Assembly (NCBI GenBank): GCA_964508055.1
Contig: CAZDRI010000029.1
Location: 1 to 19,601 of the forward strand
From: CAZDRI01 sp964508055
Lineage (GTDB): Bacteria; Pseudomonadota; Gammaproteobacteria; PS1; Pseudothioglobaceae
Direction: 5' to 3'
Length of the DNA: 19,601 nucleotides
Position 1 is the stretch's first letter; every line of letters starts with the position of its first letter. This document shows, in pieces, positions 6,465 through 14,966 of the stretch. The position numbers were made by a program, and so were the translations under genes. Below the pieces are notes generated by a model, which worked only from the letters and a program-made list of their open reading frames with translations, ran no database searches and was not told the origin of the DNA.

Positions 6465-8893
6465 AACAAATTTATCAAGCAAAAGAAATTGAAGAAGAAG
6501 CTCAAAAATATTGGGATGATAGTAACTCTTTTAAAGTTATAGAAGATAAAAATAAAGAAAAATTTTATTGTTTATCAATGTTTCCTTATCCAAGCGGTAA
6601 ATTACATATGGGACATGTACGCAACTATAGTATAGGAGATGTTATAAGCCGCTTTATGAGGATGCAAGGTAAGAATGTATTACAACCTATTGGTTGGGAT
6701 GCTTTTGGTTTACCTGCTGAAAATGCTGCAATGGAGAATAATGTAGCTCCAGCAAAATGGACTTATGAAAATATTAAATATATGAAGTGGCAGCTAAAAG
6801 AGTTAGGTTTTGCTTATGATTGGTCAAGAGAGATAGCAACTTGTCATCCTAAATATTACAAATGGGAACAATGGTTATTTACTAAACTTTTCAATAAAGG
6901 AATTGTTTATAAAAAAATGGCTGAGGTAAATTGGGACCCTGTAGATAAAACAGTCCTAGCAAATGAACAGGTGATAGATGGTAAAGGCTGGCGTTCTGGT
7001 GCAGAAGTTGAGAAAAAACAAATTCCACAATGGTTTATGCGGATTACTGATTATGCCGAAGAGTTATTAGCTGATTTAGATAAACTTGAAGGTTGGCCAG
7101 AAAGAGTTAAAACAATGCAAAGAAATTGGATTGGCAAATCCAGAGGTTTAGAAATTATTTTTAAAACAGAAGATGGCAAAGACTTAGCAGTATTTACCAC
7201 TCGCCCTGATACTTTAATGGGCGTTACTTATATGGCTATTGCAACTGAGCACCCAATTGCAAATAAAGCAGCTAAACTTAATCCAAAAATAGAAGAATTC
7301 ATAGTAAATTGTAAAGCTATGTCAACATCAGAAGCTGATATTGAAGCTATGGAAAAAAAAGGCATTAATTCTGGTTTTTTCTGTATTCATCCAATTACAA
7401 AAGAAAAAATACCTATTTGGATAGCAAATTTTGTTTTAATGAGTTATGGCACAGGTGCGGTAATGAGTGTGCCTGCAAATGATGAAAGAGATTATGAGTT
7501 TGCTAAAAAATATAATATAGCTATTAAAGAAGTAATAAAGCCACCTAAAACAGAAAAAACTACTGCTAATAAAATATACACTGGCAAAGGCACTTTAATT
7601 AACTCAAGGAAATTTGATGGGCTTAATTTTGATGCAGCATTTCAAGCGCTAAAAAAAGAATTAGCAAAAGATAATTTAGGTGAAGAAAAAATAAATTATA
7701 GATTACGCGATTGGGGAATATCAAGACAGCGCTATTGGGGCTGTCCTATTCCCATTATTAATTGTGTTAGCTGTGGGACACAAGCTGTGCCAGAAGAAGA
7801 CTTACCAGTAGTATTGCCAGAAAATGTAGTAATTGAAAAAACTTCATCACTTGCAAAAATAAAAGAGTTCTACCATACTAAATGTCCAAAATGTGGAGAA
7901 AAGGCTAAAAGAGAAACAGACACTTTTGATACCTTTGTTGAATCATCATGGTATTTTGCTCGCTATGCTTGTCCAGACCAAAATGAGAAAATATTAGATG
8001 CAAGAGCGGATTATTGGTTAGCAGTAGATCAATATATTGGAGGCATTGAGCATGCAATATTACATCTTTTGTATGCTAGATTTTTTAATAAATTATTAAG
8101 AGATGAAGGCTTAATACAATATGATGAGCCTTTCACTAATTTATTAACTCAAGGTATGGTTTTAAAAGATGGTGCTAAAATGGCAAAATCCTTAGGCAAT
8201 ACTGTTAACCCCCAACAGATAATTGAAAAATATGGTGCTGATACTGTTAGATTATTTATATTATTTGCCTCCCCTCCTACTCAAGATTTAGAATGGTCTG
8301 ATAGTGCTCTTGAAGGTGCACATAGGTTTATTAATAAACTTTATCGTTTAGTTTATCAATATTTAAATGCTACAAGTAATGAGTCAAGCCAAGATTTAAA
8401 ATCACAAAAAGAAATGCGTTTTCAAGCTCATAATGCTCTTAAAAAAGCAAGTAATGATATTGGACATAGATATGCTTTTAATACTGCAATTGCTGCAATG
8501 ATGGAGTTAAGTAATCATTTAGTAAAATTTAATGATAATAGTGTATCTGGCTTAAAAGTTATGAGAGAGAGCATTAATATAATACTATTGGTTTTATCTC
8601 CTATTATCCCTCATGTTTGTCATTATCTTTGGCAACAGCTAGGCAATAAGACTGCTATTATTAATGAAAAATGGCCAAAATATAATGAAGACTTATTAGT
8701 TCAAGATAGTATTGAGGTTATTGTGCAGGTAAATGGCAAATTGCGAGCAAGAGTAAAAGTAGCAAACAATATTACCCAGGATAAATTAGAATCTATAGCA
8801 TTAAAACAAGACAATGTAATAACATTTACTGCAGGTAAAGAAATTAGAAAAGTAATTGTTGTAGCTAATAAATTGGTCAATATAGTTGTGTGA
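6461..8893 (+). CDS. leuS: Leucyl-tRNA synthetase
   Basis: It charges tRNA-Leu with leucine. The class Ia signatures are HMGH at residues 49-52 and a KMSKS-type loop, here KMAKS near 573. The CP1 editing domain is present (TTRPDTLMGVTYMA and GAVMSVPANDERD), so proofreading of mischarged tRNA should be retained. CVSCG and CPKCGEK pairs form the zinc-binding insertion. WDAFGLPAENAA and the C-terminal anticodon-binding domain are intact. At 810 residues it is about 50 shorter than the E. coli enzyme. It overlaps folA by four bases upstream. The usual downstream gene in many gammaproteobacteria, lptE, is not here; a thioredoxin fusion follows instead. Confidence 0.98.
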   Translation: MKQIYQAKEIEEEAQKYWDDSNSFKVIEDKNKEKFYCLSMFPYPSGKLHMGHVRNYSIGDVISRFMRMQGKNVLQPIGWDAFGLPAENAAMENNVAPAKWTYENIKYMKWQLKELGFAYDWSREIATCHPKYYKWEQWLFTKLFNKGIVYKKMAEVNWDPVDKTVLANEQVIDGKGWRSGAEVEKKQIPQWFMRITDYAEELLADLDKLEGWPERVKTMQRNWIGKSRGLEIIFKTEDGKDLAVFTTRPDTLMGVTYMAIATEHPIANKAAKLNPKIEEFIVNCKAMSTSEADIEAMEKKGINSGFFCIHPITKEKIPIWIANFVLMSYGTGAVMSVPANDERDYEFAKKYNIAIKEVIKPPKTEKTTANKIYTGKGTLINSRKFDGLNFDAAFQALKKELAKDNLGEEKINYRLRDWGISRQRYWGCPIPIINCVSCGTQAVPEEDLPVVLPENVVIEKTSSLAKIKEFYHTKCPKCGEKAKRETDTFDTFVESSWYFARYACPDQNEKILDARADYWLAVDQYIGGIEHAILHLLYARFFNKLLRDEGLIQYDEPFTNLLTQGMVLKDGAKMAKSLGNTVNPQQIIEKYGADTVRLFILFASPPTQDLEWSDSALEGAHRFINKLYRLVYQYLNATSNESSQDLKSQKEMRFQAHNALKKASNDIGHRYAFNTAIAAMMELSNHLVKFNDNSVSGLKVMRESINIILLVLSPIIPHVCHYLWQQLGNKTAIINEKWPKYNEDLLVQDSIEVIVQVNGKLRARVKVANNITQDKLESIALKQDNVITFTAGKEIRKVIVVANKLVNIVV

Positions 8894-8901
8894 GCATATT
8901 A

Positions 8902-10164
8902 ATGAATAAAAATATAATTTTTTCAATAACTAGTGTTTTACTGTTCTTAATAAGCTTATCAATTTCTTATGCTGATAATAAAGATGTAGAACTATCTTCA
9001 GGAAGTGAGATAAGTGTTAGAGTATTTGAAGCAGATAATGATAAGATTTTTTTATACCTACCATCAGAAAGAGGATTTGGTAATGGTTATATAAATTCTG
9101 CAGAAGAGTTATCTTTGATGGGATTTGATACTTGGGCATTAGATTTACATAGTAGTTATATGGTTAATAAAACCCGTAATAGTATTGATAAATTTTCTGT
9201 AAGTGATTTAATTCTTTTATTAGAAGAGTTGAAAATTAAAAAATACCAAGAACTATATTTTATTACTAGTGGTAGAGGAGCAAAGTTAGCTTTAGATGCT
9301 GCATATCAATGGCAAATAAAATATCCTAATTCTAAGTTTGTTAAAGGGCATATTTTTCATACGCCACATCTTATAACTAGCTCTAATCTTGAATCTAAGG
9401 CAAATTATGTAGAAATAGCAAAACATAGTAATTTACCAATTTATATGTTATTACCTCAATTTTCTACCAAATATTTCAGAGCTAATGAAATTGCAGGAGT
9501 GCTTAAAACTGGAGGCTCTCAAGTCTTTGTGCATAAATTAGCTGGTATCAGAGGCGGCTTTCATATGCGTCCAGATGAAGATTTAACTGACAAAGATATT
9601 AATTTAAAAAATAAATTAGCTGCTATGTATATTAGTGCTATAAAGCTAATGGCTAATATAAATGTAGCAAAAATAACTAAATTTAAAAATACTAGTACTA
9701 ACAAAGGCTCAAAAAGCAATAAGGCTGGCAAATTAAAAGAGTTTTCTAAAAAAATTGACGCTCCTATCATTAAAACTAAAGATTTAAAAGGAAATGACTT
9801 TAATTCTAAAAGTATTAAAGGCAGTGTTGTATTAGTTAATTTTTGGGCATCATGGTGTAAGCCTTGTGTCAAAGAAATGCCATCACTTATGCGACTTAAA
9901 AATAAATTAGCTAGTGAGAATTTTAAAATAATAGCAGTTAATATTGGTGAATCAAAAGAGGATATTTTAAAATTTAAAGATAAAATTAAATTTGATTTTC
10001 CAGCTTTATTAGACTTAGATGGCAAAATAGTCATAGACTGGAATGTATATGCATATCCTACTAGCTTTATTGTAAATAAAAATAATAAAATCCATTATGG
10101 ATATATAGGCTCTCTTGAGTGGGATGATATTGAGATAGTTGATATTATTAAAGGCTTACTGTAG
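8902..10164 (+). CDS. Secreted fusion: hydrolase-like domain plus TlpA-type thioredoxin
   Basis: About 420 residues. A signal peptide is evident (MNKNIIFSITSVLLFL, then SLSISYADN), so the protein is probably periplasmic. Residues about 30-250 resemble an alpha/beta-hydrolase-like fold (IFLYLPSERGFG, FDTWALDLHSSY, LYFITSGRGAKLALDAA, GHIFHTPH), but the GxSxG nucleophile elbow is changed to ITSGRG, so catalysis is doubtful. A lysine- and serine-rich linker of roughly 35 residues leads to a TlpA/ResA-type thioredoxin domain with VNFWASWCKPC (CxxC at about 319 and 322) and the cis-proline segment YPTSF. The thioredoxin part likely acts on disulfides, for example in cytochrome c maturation; the substrate is unknown. 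I prefer ATG 8902 over GTG 8890, which overlaps the leuS stop, because it gives a compact signal peptide. Confidence 0.82.
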   Translation: MNKNIIFSITSVLLFLISLSISYADNKDVELSSGSEISVRVFEADNDKIFLYLPSERGFGNGYINSAEELSLMGFDTWALDLHSSYMVNKTRNSIDKFSVSDLILLLEELKIKKYQELYFITSGRGAKLALDAAYQWQIKYPNSKFVKGHIFHTPHLITSSNLESKANYVEIAKHSNLPIYMLLPQFSTKYFRANEIAGVLKTGGSQVFVHKLAGIRGGFHMRPDEDLTDKDINLKNKLAAMYISAIKLMANINVAKITKFKNTSTNKGSKSNKAGKLKEFSKKIDAPIIKTKDLKGNDFNSKSIKGSVVLVNFWASWCKPCVKEMPSLMRLKNKLASENFKIIAVNIGESKEDILKFKDKIKFDFPALLDLDGKIVIDWNVYAYPTSFIVNKNNKIHYGYIGSLEWDDIEIVDIIKGLL

Positions 10165-10226
10165 CTGAAAATCAGACTGAGATTTGTTTAAAATAATCTA
10201 TAAATTTTTTATTTTTATTGTAAATT

Positions 10227-11000
10227 ATGAATAAATTTAACGAATTAGACTTATCTGTTTGGAGAGAGTTAGATATAAATGTTAATAGTCTATGGTTAAT
10301 AGATAAAAGAGATAATTCTGGTAAACATAAAAACATTTATCATGGCAATTTTATTCCACAAATTCCTAATCAACTAATTAATCGTTATACAAAAAGAAAT
10401 GAAGTTGTTTTTGAGCCTTTTATGGGAAGTGGCACTACACTTTTTGAATGTGAAAAGTTACAAAGAGAATACATTGGTATAGATATTAACTCAGAAATGA
10501 TTGATTATGTAAATAAACAGATGAAAGGGACCAAAACAAAATTTAAAATTTCAGAATGTGATGCAACAAATAGTGAAGAAGTATCAGATGTATTAAAGAA
10601 CAAAAAAGTACAGTTTATATTAATGCACCCGCCTTATATGGATATTATTAAATTTTCTAATAATAAAAAAGATTTATCTAAAATTAACGATATTAATAAA
10701 TTTGTGCAAAAATTTAATATAGCTTGTGAAAATACGCTTAAATATTTAGATAAAGAACGATATTTTGCTTTAGTGGTAGGTGATGTTTATAGAAATAGTG
10801 AAGTATTACCTCTTGGGTTTTATTGTATGGATATGATAAAGCGAAATTTTAAAGTTAAACTCAAAGGTATAATTGTTAAAAATATTGAAGGTAATCGTGG
10901 CAAATTAGGAGTTGGAGGTATTTGGCGTTATAGAGCATTAAAAAGCGATTATTATATTTTCAAACATGAATATATCTTTATTTTTAAAAAGGAGTTTTAA
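10227..11000 (+). CDS. Site-specific DNA methyltransferase (first of two)
   Basis: This is an S-adenosylmethionine-dependent amino-methyltransferase that would protect host DNA. Motif I is FEPFMGSGTT at residues 62-71, followed by YIGIDIN, and the catalytic motif IV appears as HPPY at 134-137 in place of the common DPPY. Motif I thus precedes motif IV, unlike the beta class. The C-terminal part reads GLGxGGIWRYRALKS-like and HEYIFIFKK, as seen in a family of R-M methylases. The 257-residue length suggests a compact enzyme with little separate target-recognition domain. Its TAA overlaps the ATG of the endonuclease gene by one base. Whether it modifies adenine N6 or cytosine N4, and at what site, cannot be read from the sequence. 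Confidence 0.85.
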   Translation: MNKFNELDLSVWRELDINVNSLWLIDKRDNSGKHKNIYHGNFIPQIPNQLINRYTKRNEVVFEPFMGSGTTLFECEKLQREYIGIDINSEMIDYVNKQMKGTKTKFKISECDATNSEEVSDVLKNKKVQFILMHPPYMDIIKFSNNKKDLSKINDINKFVQKFNIACENTLKYLDKERYFALVVGDVYRNSEVLPLGFYCMDMIKRNFKVKLKGIIVKNIEGNRGKLGVGGIWRYRALKSDYYIFKHEYIFIFKKEF

Positions 11001-11665
11001 TGGTCAACCCATTTAGAGGAAAAACAACAGCATATTATGACTGGGAAGTTTTAAAAGATTTAAAATGGCATTGTACAAAATGTGAACTAAAATCTGGTCA
11101 GGCAAAAACCTGGCAGGTTTGGAGACAAGAAAAAGGCATCCAACTAGATAAAGATGAAAAAGGAAATTGGTATAAAAAGATAGCTTGTGAAAATTGTAAA
11201 TCTAGCACAATACACAGAAAACTAAAAACATTAAAAATATTAAATAAAACAAAAAAACGATGTGGTATTTCTCAAAAATTAGCTAAAAAAATTAAAAGAA
11301 TATTTGATAATGAAGAAGCCTTGTTTTTAAGAAAAATTTCACCAAATCAATTAGAAATTGACCATAAATTTCCCCAAGTAAGATGGGACAATGATGAGAT
11401 TAAATATAAATTAACTATTAGCGAAAAAGATATTAGAGCAAAGTTTATTTTATTGAATAGAAGTAATAACTTGTTAAAGTCTAGATATTGTGAAAAATGC
11501 TTTAAAGATGAAGTTAGAGGGAGTTTTCCTGGCATTAATTTTTGGTATCAAGGTAATGAAAGATGGCAAGGAAAAACAAAGAATGATGAAAATGGATGTA
11601 GTGGCTGCTTTTGGTATGACCCATACAAATGGCGAAAAGAACTGAACAAAATAGTTAATAAATAA
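11000..11665 (+). CDS. Probable HNH restriction endonuclease with two Cys4 clusters
   Basis: At 221 residues, the protein has a His-Me-finger core: LEIDHKFPQ (D121, H122) followed by ILLNRSNNLLKSRYC with N153/N156/N157 and K160. Four CxxC pairs flank it: C25/C28 with C63/C66, and C164/C167 with C200/C203, with nearly equal gaps of 35 and 33 residues. This would make two zinc-ribbon-like units around the nuclease core, a plan with precedent in zinc-containing HNH restriction enzymes such as Hpy99I. A good ribosome site (AAGGAG at 10989-10994) precedes ATG 11000. Placement between two methyltransferase genes supports a Type II restriction role. A homing or plain HNH nuclease is the alternative, less likely here. 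Confidence 0.78.
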   Translation: MVNPFRGKTTAYYDWEVLKDLKWHCTKCELKSGQAKTWQVWRQEKGIQLDKDEKGNWYKKIACENCKSSTIHRKLKTLKILNKTKKRCGISQKLAKKIKRIFDNEEALFLRKISPNQLEIDHKFPQVRWDNDEIKYKLTISEKDIRAKFILLNRSNNLLKSRYCEKCFKDEVRGSFPGINFWYQGNERWQGKTKNDENGCSGCFWYDPYKWRKELNKIVNK

Positions 11666-11670
11666 CTTTG

Positions 11671-11689
11671 ATTATATTAATAATATAAT
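11671..11689. promoter_or_regulatory. 19-bp perfect palindrome, candidate operator of the R-M regulator
   Basis: ATTATATTA and TAATATAAT form perfect 9-bp arms around one central A. A TATAAT lies in the right arm (11684-11689), a plausible -10 for the regulator gene starting at 11718. The position between the endonuclease stop and the regulator start fits a controller-protein site. The AT-rich background lowers the weight of the match. Confidence 0.4.
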
Positions 11690-11717
11690 TGTATTTTTTA
11701 CTATATAAGGTATAATT

Positions 11718-11930
11718 TTGAAAATAAATAAATTTAAAGTTAAAGAATTGATGGCTAAAAAACAAATCAATACCCAAAGTGAGTTAGCAGCTATGTTAGG
11801 AATATCTAAAAACCAGTTGTCAAATATTTTATCGGATAAATTTATACCGATTAAAAGCAATGTAATTAAGTTAGCAAAGTTTTTAGAAGTAAGTCCTAAA
11901 GAGCTTATTGTTGATAGTGATAAAAAATGA
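11718..11930 (+). CDS. Cro/CI-type (XRE) transcriptional regulator, candidate R-M controller protein
   Basis: This 70-residue protein is almost entirely a helix-turn-helix domain: VKELMAKKQINTQSELAAML, then GISKNQLSNILSDK as the recognition helix, then VIKLAKFLEVSPKELI. The size and fold match controller proteins that time expression of restriction genes. The start is TTG at 11718, supported by AAGG at 11707-11710 seven bases upstream; the next ATG (11751) would cut into the first helix. Its TGA overlaps the ATG of the second methyltransferase (ATGA), so it is coupled to that gene and not to the endonuclease upstream, which is unusual for a controller. Confidence 0.82.
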   Translation: MKINKFKVKELMAKKQINTQSELAAMLGISKNQLSNILSDKFIPIKSNVIKLAKFLEVSPKELIVDSDKK

Positions 11931-12928
11931 ACTATATTGGTTCAAAATATAAATTATTATCTTTTTTACAAAAGACCATCTGTGAAACTGTTATTGATGA
12001 TTTAAAAGATAAAATCTTTTGTGATATTTTTGCAGGAACAGGAGTTGTTGCTCGTATATTTAAATCAAAAGTCAAGTCTGTAATCAGTAATGACATTGAA
12101 TTTTATAGCTATATTCTTAACAAGAATTATATTGAAAATCATATAGAAATAGCAAATGCTCAACAATACATAAATGAATTAGAGCAGTTGCCAATAATTA
12201 ATAACGGGTTCATTTATAAACATTACTGCTTAGGTAGTGGTAGTGGGAGGCAATATTTTAGTGATGAAAATGGTAAGAAAATTGATACTATTAGAATTAG
12301 CATAGAAAAGTGGAAAAAACAAAAAAAGATAAATAATAACTTATATTATTTTTTATTAGCTTCATTATTAGAAAGTGCTGATAAAGTTGCAAATACTGCG
12401 TCAGTGTATGGTGCATTCTTAAAACACATTAAAAGAACTGCTCAAAATAAAATGTCGTTAAAACCTGCTTGGTTTGAAATTAATGCTTCAAAGCATAAAG
12501 TTTTTAACGAAAATTCTAATAAGCTAATAAAAAAAATTGAAGGAGATATTTTATATTTAGACCCTCCTTACAATACAAGGCAATATGGTGCAAATTATCA
12601 TTTATTGAATACTATTGCTCTGTATGATAACTTTATTCCTAAAGGAAAAACAGGTTTAAGAAATTATTATCGCTCCAATTATTGCTCGAAAAATAAAGTT
12701 AAAGAAAGTTTTTCTGAGTTAATAAAACAAGCAAAGTTTGAATATATCTTTCTGAGTTACAATAATGAAGGCTTAATGAGTGATAAAGACATTAAAAATA
12801 TTATGAAAAAATATGGTAAATATGATTTAATTACTACAGAACATCAACGCTTTAAAGCAGATAAAGAAAAAAACAGAACTTACAAAGCCATTAAAACTAC
12901 TGAATATTTGCATATATTAAGGAAATAA
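11927..12928 (+). CDS. D12-class (Dam-like) adenine-N6 DNA methyltransferase (second of two)
   Basis: The 333-residue enzyme shows the alpha-class order: N-terminal motif X NYIGSK, motif I DIFAGTGVVA at residues 33-42, ISND for the cofactor ribose, and catalytic DPPYNTRQY at 212-220. The region between motifs I and IV probably holds target recognition. It would transfer a methyl group to adenine N6. It is translationally coupled to the regulator gene by a 4-bp overlap and ends 23 bases before the convergent fabG. Together with the first methylase it suggests that each strand of an asymmetric site is methylated by a different enzyme, which is inference. Confidence 0.92.
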   Translation: MNYIGSKYKLLSFLQKTICETVIDDLKDKIFCDIFAGTGVVARIFKSKVKSVISNDIEFYSYILNKNYIENHIEIANAQQYINELEQLPIINNGFIYKHYCLGSGSGRQYFSDENGKKIDTIRISIEKWKKQKKINNNLYYFLLASLLESADKVANTASVYGAFLKHIKRTAQNKMSLKPAWFEINASKHKVFNENSNKLIKKIEGDILYLDPPYNTRQYGANYHLLNTIALYDNFIPKGKTGLRNYYRSNYCSKNKVKESFSELIKQAKFEYIFLSYNNEGLMSDKDIKNIMKKYGKYDLITTEHQRFKADKEKNRTYKAIKTTEYLHILRK

Positions 12929-12951
12929 TAGTTTTTAGGAAGTGTAATAAA

Positions 12952-13692
12952 TTAAACTGTATACATCCCGCCATTGATATGTAAAGTTTGGGCTGTTATA
13001 TAATCACCACTTTTAGCTGCTAAAAATAATGCAGTATTTGCAATATCCTCAGGTGAGCCTAATTTTGCTAAAGGTATTTGTGCAATTAATGCTTGTTTTT
13101 GGGCTTCAGGTATTTTATCTGTCATATCAGTTTTAATAAATCCAGGTGCAATTGTGTTAACTCTAATACCACGAGTGCCAACTTCACGAGCTAGAGATTT
13201 ACTAAAACCCATAATCCCAGCTTTAGCTGCTGCATAGTTAGATTGCCCAGCATTACCCATAGCACCTACAACAGAAGCTATACTTATTATTTTGCCGTAT
13301 TTTAATTTCATCATATCTCTTAGGACAGCTTTTGACATTTTATAAACAGAGCTTAAATTTGTTGCTATGATGTCGTTCCATTCAGAATCTTTCATACGCA
13401 TAAGTAGGTTATCTCTAGTTATACCAGCATTATTTACTAAGATACTTATTACTCCAAATTCTTGTTTTATATTTGCTATTACTTCATTTATTTCATTATC
13501 ATTAGTTACATTTAGCTTTAAGCCTTTACCTTTTATATTATTATCTTTAAATATTTTTGTAATGTTTTCCGCACCGTTAACACTAGTAGCCGTGCCTATT
13601 ACTGTAGCACCATTATTACCTAATTTTAAAGCTATTGCTTGACCTATCCCTCTACTTGCTCCAGTTATAAGAGCTATTTTATCTTTAAGCAT
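12952..13692 (-). CDS. fabG: 3-oxoacyl-[acyl-carrier-protein] reductase
   Basis: It reduces 3-oxoacyl-ACP with NADPH in the fatty-acid elongation cycle. This is a short-chain dehydrogenase of 246 residues with the cofactor motif TGASRGIG at 10-17, NNAG at 87-90, and the catalytic triad S140, Y153 and K157 (SNYAAAKAG). The C-terminal ITAQTLHINGGMYT segment is typical of FabG. The start overlaps the fabD stop by eight bases. The acpP gene that often follows fabG is not present; the convergent second methyltransferase lies there instead. Confidence 0.96.
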   Translation of the reverse strand: MLKDKIALITGASRGIGQAIALKLGNNGATVIGTATSVNGAENITKIFKDNNIKGKGLKLNVTNDNEINEVIANIKQEFGVISILVNNAGITRDNLLMRMKDSEWNDIIATNLSSVYKMSKAVLRDMMKLKYGKIISIASVVGAMGNAGQSNYAAAKAGIMGFSKSLAREVGTRGIRVNTIAPGFIKTDMTDKIPEAQKQALIAQIPLAKLGSPEDIANTALFLAAKSGDYITAQTLHINGGMYTV

Positions 13693-14629
13693 TTTGTATT
13701 CCTTCTATTGTTTTATTAAGACTATTATTATCAAATACCATTAATGTATTTAATCTTCTATTAATGCGTCTATTTAATCCAGTAAGCACCCTGCCTGGCC
13801 CACACTCTATCATGGTATTTATTTTAAGTTCTGATGTTAATTTTTTGATAGTTTGAGTCCATAATACAGGGCTATATAATTGTTTAATTAATTTTTCCTT
13901 AATTTTATCAACATTTTTAGATATGCTAGTATCAACATTGTGCATAACTGCAATATTTCCCATTTTAAATTCAGTTTTTTTAATTTCTAAGGCAAATTCT
14001 TTTGCAGCATCTTTCATTAATGATGAATGTGATGGCACACTAACTGGTAGCATTACAGCCATTTTAGCGCCATTATCCTTAGCCATATTACACACTTTAT
14101 TAACAGCATCTTTATTTCCTGATATTACCACTTGATTAGGTGAATTAAAGTTTGCTGCTTCAGCTATTCCAGCATCATTATCATTATTTTCAGCACATAA
14201 TTTTATAACTACATCATCATTTAAACCTAATATAGCAGCCATAGCACCCTGAGAATTTTTTACAGCAGATTGCATCAATTCGCCTCTTTTTCTTACTAAA
14301 GCTATTGCTTTATCAAAATCTATATAACCAGCTGCTACTAAAGCAGTATATTCACCTAAGCTGTGCCCGGTTAAGCATATAGGATTAATATTTGTTTTAC
14401 TTTTAAGTACTTTATAACAAGCGTATCCTACTGCTAACATTGCTGGTTGAGTGTTTATAGTTTGATTAAGTTTCAATTCATCATTTTGAATTAAATCATA
14501 TAAATCAAAATTTAATACCTCAGCTGCGGTCTTAAATACAGTTTTAACTTCATCAAAACTATCGTATAGTTCACTTAGCATAGCTTTTGATTGTGAACCT
14601 TGACCTGGGAATAGTATGGCGTTTTTCAT
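13685..14629 (-). CDS. fabD: Malonyl-CoA:ACP transacylase
   Basis: The enzyme moves malonyl groups from CoA to acyl carrier protein, feeding fatty-acid synthesis. The nucleophile elbow GHSLGEYTA places the catalytic serine near residue 90, and VSVPSHSSLM holds the catalytic histidine. The N-terminal FPGQGSQ and C-terminal ECGPGRVLTGLNRRI are standard. I place the start at ATG 14629, because GGAG lies nine bases upstream; a TTG at 14644 would overlap that site. fabD and fabG overlap by eight bases and form one operon. A terminator at 14648-14674 separates it from rplU-rpmA upstream, so a promoter must lie close to the fabD start or readthrough occurs. Confidence 0.96.
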   Translation of the reverse strand: MKNAILFPGQGSQSKAMLSELYDSFDEVKTVFKTAAEVLNFDLYDLIQNDELKLNQTINTQPAMLAVGYACYKVLKSKTNINPICLTGHSLGEYTALVAAGYIDFDKAIALVRKRGELMQSAVKNSQGAMAAILGLNDDVVIKLCAENNDNDAGIAEAANFNSPNQVVISGNKDAVNKVCNMAKDNGAKMAVMLPVSVPSHSSLMKDAAKEFALEIKKTEFKMGNIAVMHNVDTSISKNVDKIKEKLIKQLYSPVLWTQTIKKLTSELKINTMIECGPGRVLTGLNRRINRRLNTLMVFDNNSLNKTIEGIQNA

Positions 14630-14647
14630 ATTATTTAGCTCCAAAAT

Positions 14648-14674
14648 AAAAAAGCTCTAAAAAAGAGCTTTTTT
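14648..14674. terminator. Rho-independent terminator after rpmA
   Basis: AAAAAAGCTCT pairs with AGAGCTTTTT around an A-rich loop. The stem is flanked by A on one side and T on the other, so it could work in both directions. It sits between the rpmA stop and the fabD start and most likely ends rplU-rpmA transcription. Confidence 0.75.
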
Positions 14675-14695
14675 ATTATACTTAAAAGTTGTATT

Positions 14696-14953
14696 TTATT
14701 CGCTAACAACACTTACATATTGGCGATTATATTTACCTTTTTTCTCAAATAATACTTTACCAGATGTTATTGCAAAAAGAGTATCATCCCCACCTTTTTT
14801 AACATTTGTACCTGGGTGAAATTTAGTGCCTCTTTGTCTAACTAAAATATTACCTGCTAATACTGCTTCACCGCCATAGCGTTTTACTCCTAATCTTTTG
14901 GATATGGAATCCCTACCGTTATTAGTGCTACCACCTGCTTTTTTATGAGCCAT
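14696..14953 (-). CDS. rpmA: 50S ribosomal protein L27
   Basis: L27 lies near the peptidyl-transferase centre of the large subunit. The 85-residue protein begins MAHKKAGGSTNNGRDS and contains RLGVKRYGGE, ILVRQRGTKFHPG and GGDDTLFA, all standard. There is no N-terminal extension of the Firmicute type. GAGG lies eight bases before the ATG. It follows rplU after 13 bases; obgE, a frequent third gene, is replaced by a terminator and fabD. Confidence 0.98.
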   Translation of the reverse strand: MAHKKAGGSTNNGRDSISKRLGVKRYGGEAVLAGNILVRQRGTKFHPGTNVKKGGDDTLFAITSGKVLFEKKGKYNRQYVSVVSE

Positions 14954-14966
14954 TATTAATCCTCAT

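Noticed and set aside
9561..10034. 157-codon - strand frame inside the hydrolase-thioredoxin gene
   Set aside because: It is antisense to the conserved thioredoxin domain and linker, is hydrophobic without family features, and has no ribosome site that I can see.
11711..11716. TATAAT directly before the regulator gene as its -10 box
   Set aside because: It lies one base before the TTG start, so a transcript would begin inside the gene; it also forms the spacer between the AAGG ribosome site and the start.
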